Assembly (NCBI RefSeq): GCF_000768875.1
Contig: NZ_JRAO01000027.1
Span: 34,266 to 98,265, forward strand
Source of the DNA: Porphyromonas sp. COT-239 OH1446
GTDB taxonomy: Bacteria; Bacteroidota; Bacteroidia; Bacteroidales; Porphyromonadaceae
DNA length: 64,000 nucleotides
Direction of reading: 5' to 3'
The notes below the pieces were generated by a model. That model was not told where the DNA came from, ran no database searches, and worked only from the letters and a program-made list of their open reading frames with translations. A program made the translations under genes and the position numbers. Below, piece after piece: positions 60,968 through 64,000 of this stretch (positions are counted from its first letter, which is position 1; each line of letters starts with the position of its first letter).

Positions 60968-61987
60968 CTACTCAGACCGGTCTATTATTCCCTTGAAAAC
61001 AAATTGCCTATGAAAATCCAAATAGGCACAACGCTCATCATCCAATGGGAGTCTTTGAAAGAATTTATTATCACTCACGCCGATACGCCTATAGTTTTCG
61101 GGAGAAATCCAATTAGACAAAACAATCCGTCGGTTGTTAGTGAAGGTAATGAAACCTCTATCAAAAAGTTTATCGTACACTGGGGATAGTATAAGACCAT
61201 TCTTGGGATCGACTTTTTCTCTATCGTCAGAGAGTACCCAGGGCTTTATGTGGCTTGCTATCAAAAGACGCTCATCGTTAATTCCTGTGATGGGGCAATA
61301 TGGGCACTCTTGCAACAGACCTTCTCTATACTGACCTTGGCCGACTCTCGCAGAAGCAATTTCGAAGTCTTTCTTCTCCCTTTTCTTGTCTCCGCCCTTG
61401 GGTAGCTCGGCAGATTTAATGCTCTCTGCATGACCATATTTGAATACCAATGGCCCATTTTTAAGCTCTGCTATTGCATCGAAGTCAGCGAACAACTTCC
61501 AATAATACACGACTTTGTCTCGACACCTCAATTCCATTGCAGAGATAAAGCTAACTAGCGGGAGAGAGAGCTCTCGTATAAGCTGGTATCCTGGATCAGA
61601 AGTATTCACATATCCACGATCTCCTACAATCTGCGTTTGATCATAAATCGTGAATTCAATGATGTCTTCGGCCTCTAAAATCTTATCCATACGCTCCTGC
61701 CATAGTGAAGGCATCAACTCACCACCTCTATAGTTTTGGGATGGATGCATATACTCAAACTTCATCGCGTTCATATACGCAATCAAGTCTGATTTAAGCA
61801 GTATTACCTTGGCTGCAAACCCTTCTCCCCCATAGAATTCTCGCATGTATTGCTTATTCCCCAGGTATATTTTCGCTTCACCATTACCCTTGCCTAACTT
61901 GTTTCTATTTGTTACCCAACAGTCGGGAACTGTCGTGAAAGTATCATAGGCATTCTCGACCTTGAACCTTTTTCCGTCAATAATCAT
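60968..61987 (-). CDS. HNH restriction endonuclease
   Basis: A 339-residue protein with a C-terminal HNH domain (HNH_2-like). I see C228/C231 (CPYCPITG), the catalytic His246 (IASHIKPW), Asn263 (KNGLIL) and the following DKLFDRGFITF. The N-terminal ~200 residues are not recognised and would hold DNA recognition. Its ATG overlaps the methyltransferase stop by four bases (ATGA), which ties it to that enzyme as the restriction half of a type II system. The DNA is AT-rich relative to porV and codon use differs, suggesting transfer. The recognition site is not predictable. Confidence 0.82.
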   Translation of the reverse strand: MIIDGKRFKVENAYDTFTTVPDCWVTNRNKLGKGNGEAKIYLGNKQYMREFYGGEGFAAKVILLKSDLIAYMNAMKFEYMHPSQNYRGGELMPSLWQERMDKILEAEDIIEFTIYDQTQIVGDRGYVNTSDPGYQLIRELSLPLVSFISAMELRCRDKVVYYWKLFADFDAIAELKNGPLVFKYGHAESIKSAELPKGGDKKREKKDFEIASARVGQGQYREGLLQECPYCPITGINDERLLIASHIKPWVLSDDREKVDPKNGLILSPVYDKLFDRGFITFTNNRRIVLSNWISPENYRRIGVSDNKFFQRLPLDDERCAYLDFHRQFVFKGIIDRSE

Positions 61988-63291
61988 ACTTCTTCACCGT
62001 ATTGAGTTATATCCATCTGCTTTAGTAGTGCAATCAAAACATCTACAACAATACTGTTTCCAGCCTGCTGATACATAGCGGTATCAGAAACAACAATCCG
62101 AAAGGAATCCTTAAAACCCATCAACCGCAGGCATTCTCTCGGAGTAAGTTTTCTAATCCGTCCCTTATGGGTTACATAGTTATCAATACCAGCACGATGC
62201 ATTTTATGCATTGATTGCAAAAGAGGTCTTGCGACGTCTAGATCTGTTTCAGTAGAAGTTTTGAAGCTTTTTGTCCCACTTGCTAAAACGTAACGCTCAA
62301 CCTTTTCGGATAAATAATACTTTTCTTCTACATCCCTGACATCAAAAATAAATTCATCAAATCTCTCATTATCACTCGTCAGCTCTGAGTCTGGGTGATA
62401 TATGAAATCTCCATGCCAATTAAACTGCTGATTGCGTTTTTGGCACAATTGAATGTCCCCATTGATTTGAGTATAACTCTTACTTCTATTTTTATGACTG
62501 GTAACAAACTTCACCCCTTTCTCTTTTAGAAAGTACTTTGTATCAATAAAGTCCTCCAAAAAATCATACATCCTATACTCTAGATCCACAGGGGCTGGAT
62601 ACTCGAAGTTGGTTTTTTGCCTAAAACCAATACAGAAGATGCGCTCACGATGTTGAGGGATACCATAATCACAACTATTCAAAACTCTGAACTTTAAGTC
62701 ATATCCTAGCTCTTCAAATATGTCATGCATAACCTGCCAAGTACGTCCTTTATCGTGATTTAGCAGCCCCCTAACATTTTCAAATAGAAACACCTTTGGG
62801 CTGGTTTCCTTAACAACACGAGCGAATTCATAAAAAAGAGTCCCTCTTGCGTCCTCAAATCCTAACCTATGTCCAACCATTGAAAAGGCTTGACAAGGAG
62901 CTCCTCCGACTACAAAATCGACTTTTCCGAAGTATGGTCTAGCATCAAACTCTCTAACGTCGGAGAACCAATTTTCTTCAGAGATATTGTAATTTGCAAA
63001 ATAACTCGCTTTGCATTTCGGCTCAATATCTCCAGCAAACACAATCTCATGCTTGAGGTTTAACCTCTGAAAGGCATGCTCAATAGCACCAATACCACTA
63101 AACAATGTTCCGACCCTAACAGTCTTTTCAGGGTATAAGAAATCAACATCCCTCCAGCAAGTACCACCCGTTGAAATGGGGGTTTGAGACGTCAATGTCC
63201 CATTTAGGTTTTCGGCCTTCTTCTTAACTAACTTCTTAACCCTGTTAATTTTATCTGATTGTTCCCTTATATCTTTCTCTACAGTTGTCAT
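61984..63291 (-). CDS. DNA (cytosine-5) methyltransferase, type II
   Basis: A 435-residue m5C methylase with all major motifs in order: motif I TLFSGIGAIEHAF (about 62-74), IV with catalytic Cys133 (GGAPCQAFSMVG), VI ENV (171-173), VIII QHRERIF (Q213, R215, R217), a target-recognition region (about 235-370), IX TPRECLRLMGF and X QAGNSIVVDVL. An extra ~45 charged residues precede motif I. It protects the host from the HNH endonuclease encoded immediately downstream. AT-rich composition marks it as part of an acquired island. Confidence 0.95.
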   Translation of the reverse strand: MTTVEKDIREQSDKINRVKKLVKKKAENLNGTLTSQTPISTGGTCWRDVDFLYPEKTVRVGTLFSGIGAIEHAFQRLNLKHEIVFAGDIEPKCKASYFANYNISEENWFSDVREFDARPYFGKVDFVVGGAPCQAFSMVGHRLGFEDARGTLFYEFARVVKETSPKVFLFENVRGLLNHDKGRTWQVMHDIFEELGYDLKFRVLNSCDYGIPQHRERIFCIGFRQKTNFEYPAPVDLEYRMYDFLEDFIDTKYFLKEKGVKFVTSHKNRSKSYTQINGDIQLCQKRNQQFNWHGDFIYHPDSELTSDNERFDEFIFDVRDVEEKYYLSEKVERYVLASGTKSFKTSTETDLDVARPLLQSMHKMHRAGIDNYVTHKGRIRKLTPRECLRLMGFKDSFRIVVSDTAMYQQAGNSIVVDVLIALLKQMDITQYGEEV

Positions 63292-63343
63292 ATTCTTCTC
63301 TTCATAAGTTCTGCGAAGAACCTATCATGTTTGCTCAATTTTA

Positions 63344-63634
63344 CTACTTACGATAATACCCTTCCTCTTGAAGTACTAGGTTTAACGCGCTAGAGGCTAT
63401 AGCTCGATGCTTGGACATCAGCTCCACAATCTGATCGGCCAGCCATAAAACAAGAAGAGACTCGGAGCTAACCTCAAATATCTCTGACAATACAGAGATA
63501 TACTCTTCTTTCGCTTTACGCTCTCCTTTCTCTATCTTACAATAGGTTGCCGTATCTATTTCTAGAGCCGATGCGATGACCCTTTGTGGCAGTTTTTTAT
63601 GAACTCGAAGCTCTCTTATATGCTCTGAAAACAT
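63344..63634 (-). CDS. Xre-family regulator of the restriction-modification system
   Basis: A 96-residue protein with an HTH_3 (Cro/C1-type) domain at about 5-62 (VIASALEIDTATYCKIEKGERKAKEE). The C-terminal ~35 residues are helical. It lies 52 bp upstream of the methylase gene on the same strand, the position of a controller (C) protein that times restriction after entry into a new host. A C-box-type operator is not clear, but a -7 box stands 34 bp before the ATG. Confidence 0.82.
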   Translation of the reverse strand: MFSEHIRELRVHKKLPQRVIASALEIDTATYCKIEKGERKAKEEYISVLSEIFEVSSESLLVLWLADQIVELMSKHRAIASSALNLVLQEEGYYRK

Positions 63635-63667
63635 TCTATTTCAAACAAACGTCTTGACATCATTTGG

Positions 63668-63675
63668 CAAATATA
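63668..63675 (-). promoter_or_regulatory. Predicted -7 box of the Xre-methylase-endonuclease operon
   Basis: Minus-strand TATATTTG, 34 bp before the Xre ATG; the start is near 63661. Confidence 0.55.
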
Positions 63676-63772
63676 CAACATATAAACACCATAGGAAACC
63701 TCCTTGCTCTCATACAGAGAGGATGTATTCGTCGTCATACTCCTTCCGAATAATATGTGTATCGTGTGCCTC

Positions 63773-63780
63773 CAAAGATA
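63773..63780 (-). promoter_or_regulatory. Second minus-strand -7 box upstream of the Xre gene
   Basis: TATCTTTG on the minus strand, about 140 bp before the Xre ATG. Either a second promoter of the island or the resident promoter left from before insertion. Confidence 0.35.
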
Positions 63781-63955
63781 ATACATTCCTAAGAGAGGGG
63801 AGGGCCGGGAGCAGGGCTGACGCAGACGATCCGAGGAAAAAAATAGCCCCAAACTTGCAACAATCAATAAAAAGGGGTAAATTTATGGACGAAATGAGGT
63901 TGGGCAAGAGCATTAAGTAGCGGAGAGCGGGCGAGCAAACAGCTTTTTTAACAAC

Positions 63956-64000
63956 ATGATTAACTTAACTCTAACGGAAATGGCAAAGACAAAATTCTTA
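63956..64000 (+). CDS. 5' start of a gene cut by the window edge
   Basis: ATG 63956 and ATG 63980 are in the same frame (MINLTLTEMAKTKFL to the edge). The second, giving MAKTKFL, has the better A-rich context. Too little is present to name a product. Confidence 0.35.
   Translation, partial: MINLTLTEMAKTKFL

Larger units (their letters stand above)
63635..63955. other. Gap between the Xre gene and the right-edge gene
   Basis: About 320 bp with no convincing coding region. It carries two minus-strand -7 boxes (63668 and 63773). A 12-codon frame (ATG 63885 to TAG 63920) precedes the right-edge gene but has no feature that proves it real. Confidence 0.4.

Noticed and set aside
63654..63920. An 88-codon + strand frame before the right-edge gene
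   Set aside because: It runs through the promoter boxes of the restriction-modification operon and has no family resemblance.

Overview
This window comes from a member of the Bacteroidetes, most likely the genus Porphyromonas or a close relative. The evidence is a SusC/SusD (RagA/RagB) outer-membrane pair, a PorV-like type IX secretion (T9SS) protein next to ispF, a subtilase with a T9SS-type C-terminal domain, BACON-domain lipoproteins, a PafA-type phosphatase, MnmD, a DUF4834 protein, and about twenty promoter -7 boxes of the Bacteroidetes form TAnnTTTG. Most of the window is moderately GC-rich. The last ~3 kb (restriction-modification genes) is visibly more AT-rich. The species cannot be fixed from the sequence alone.

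Layout. 1-8820: a minus-strand glycoprotein/mucin-utilisation operon read susC, susD, discoidin lipoprotein, then an M60 (enhancin-like) metallopeptidase that runs off the left edge. 8821-9719: a long non-coding gap. 9720-14675: alpha-L-fucosidase, cutC and a transglutaminase-like exported protein. 15134-20102: a four-gene 2-oxoacid/acetoin dehydrogenase complex (E1 alpha, E1 beta, E2, E3) in which the lipoyl domain sits on E3 and is missing from E2. 20311-23357: purN, opposed to acpP-fabF-rnc. 23358-24838: non-coding DNA with gene remnants and one small membrane protein. 24839-25032: two identical tRNA-Lys genes. 25132-29277: lptB, diverging from an MlaEF-like ABC pair, a PASTA protein and rluD. 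29305-33735: mnmD, a SpoU methylase, truA, topA. 34193-40835: aspA, pafA, rlmN, ppiD. 41234-45211: glycosyltransferase, nhaA, a Crp/Fnr regulator and a HAD phosphatase. 45304-50526: a surface operon of BACON lipoprotein, S8 subtilase and PorQ/PorV-like barrel. 50766-52523: psd, pssA, DUF4834 gene. 52829-58775: ispE, ygiQ, nif3, zinc-ribbon protein, tilS. 58838-59037: two tRNA-Leu genes. 59140-60817: porV-ispF. 60968-63634: a type II restriction-modification system with an Xre regulator. A partial gene begins at the right edge.

The strongest unexplained signal is a dispersed repeat family. Six intergenic gaps (around 9.5, 14.9, 23.8, 34.0, 41.1 and 52.7 kb) hold arrays of a degenerate unit in which TAGGA recurs exactly every 23 bases and is often followed, 17 bases later, by its inverse TCCTA. 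Every array lies on the 3' side of a gene, in several cases just past a strong terminator, and none was found inside a coding region. I know of no named family that fits.

Other points of note are the displaced lipoyl domain, a hairpin cluster ahead of E1 alpha, convergent purN/acpP promoters, mirror-image lptB/mlaE promoters, the subtilase with both a lipoprotein signal and a T9SS domain, and a porV separated from any porU by the restriction-modification island.
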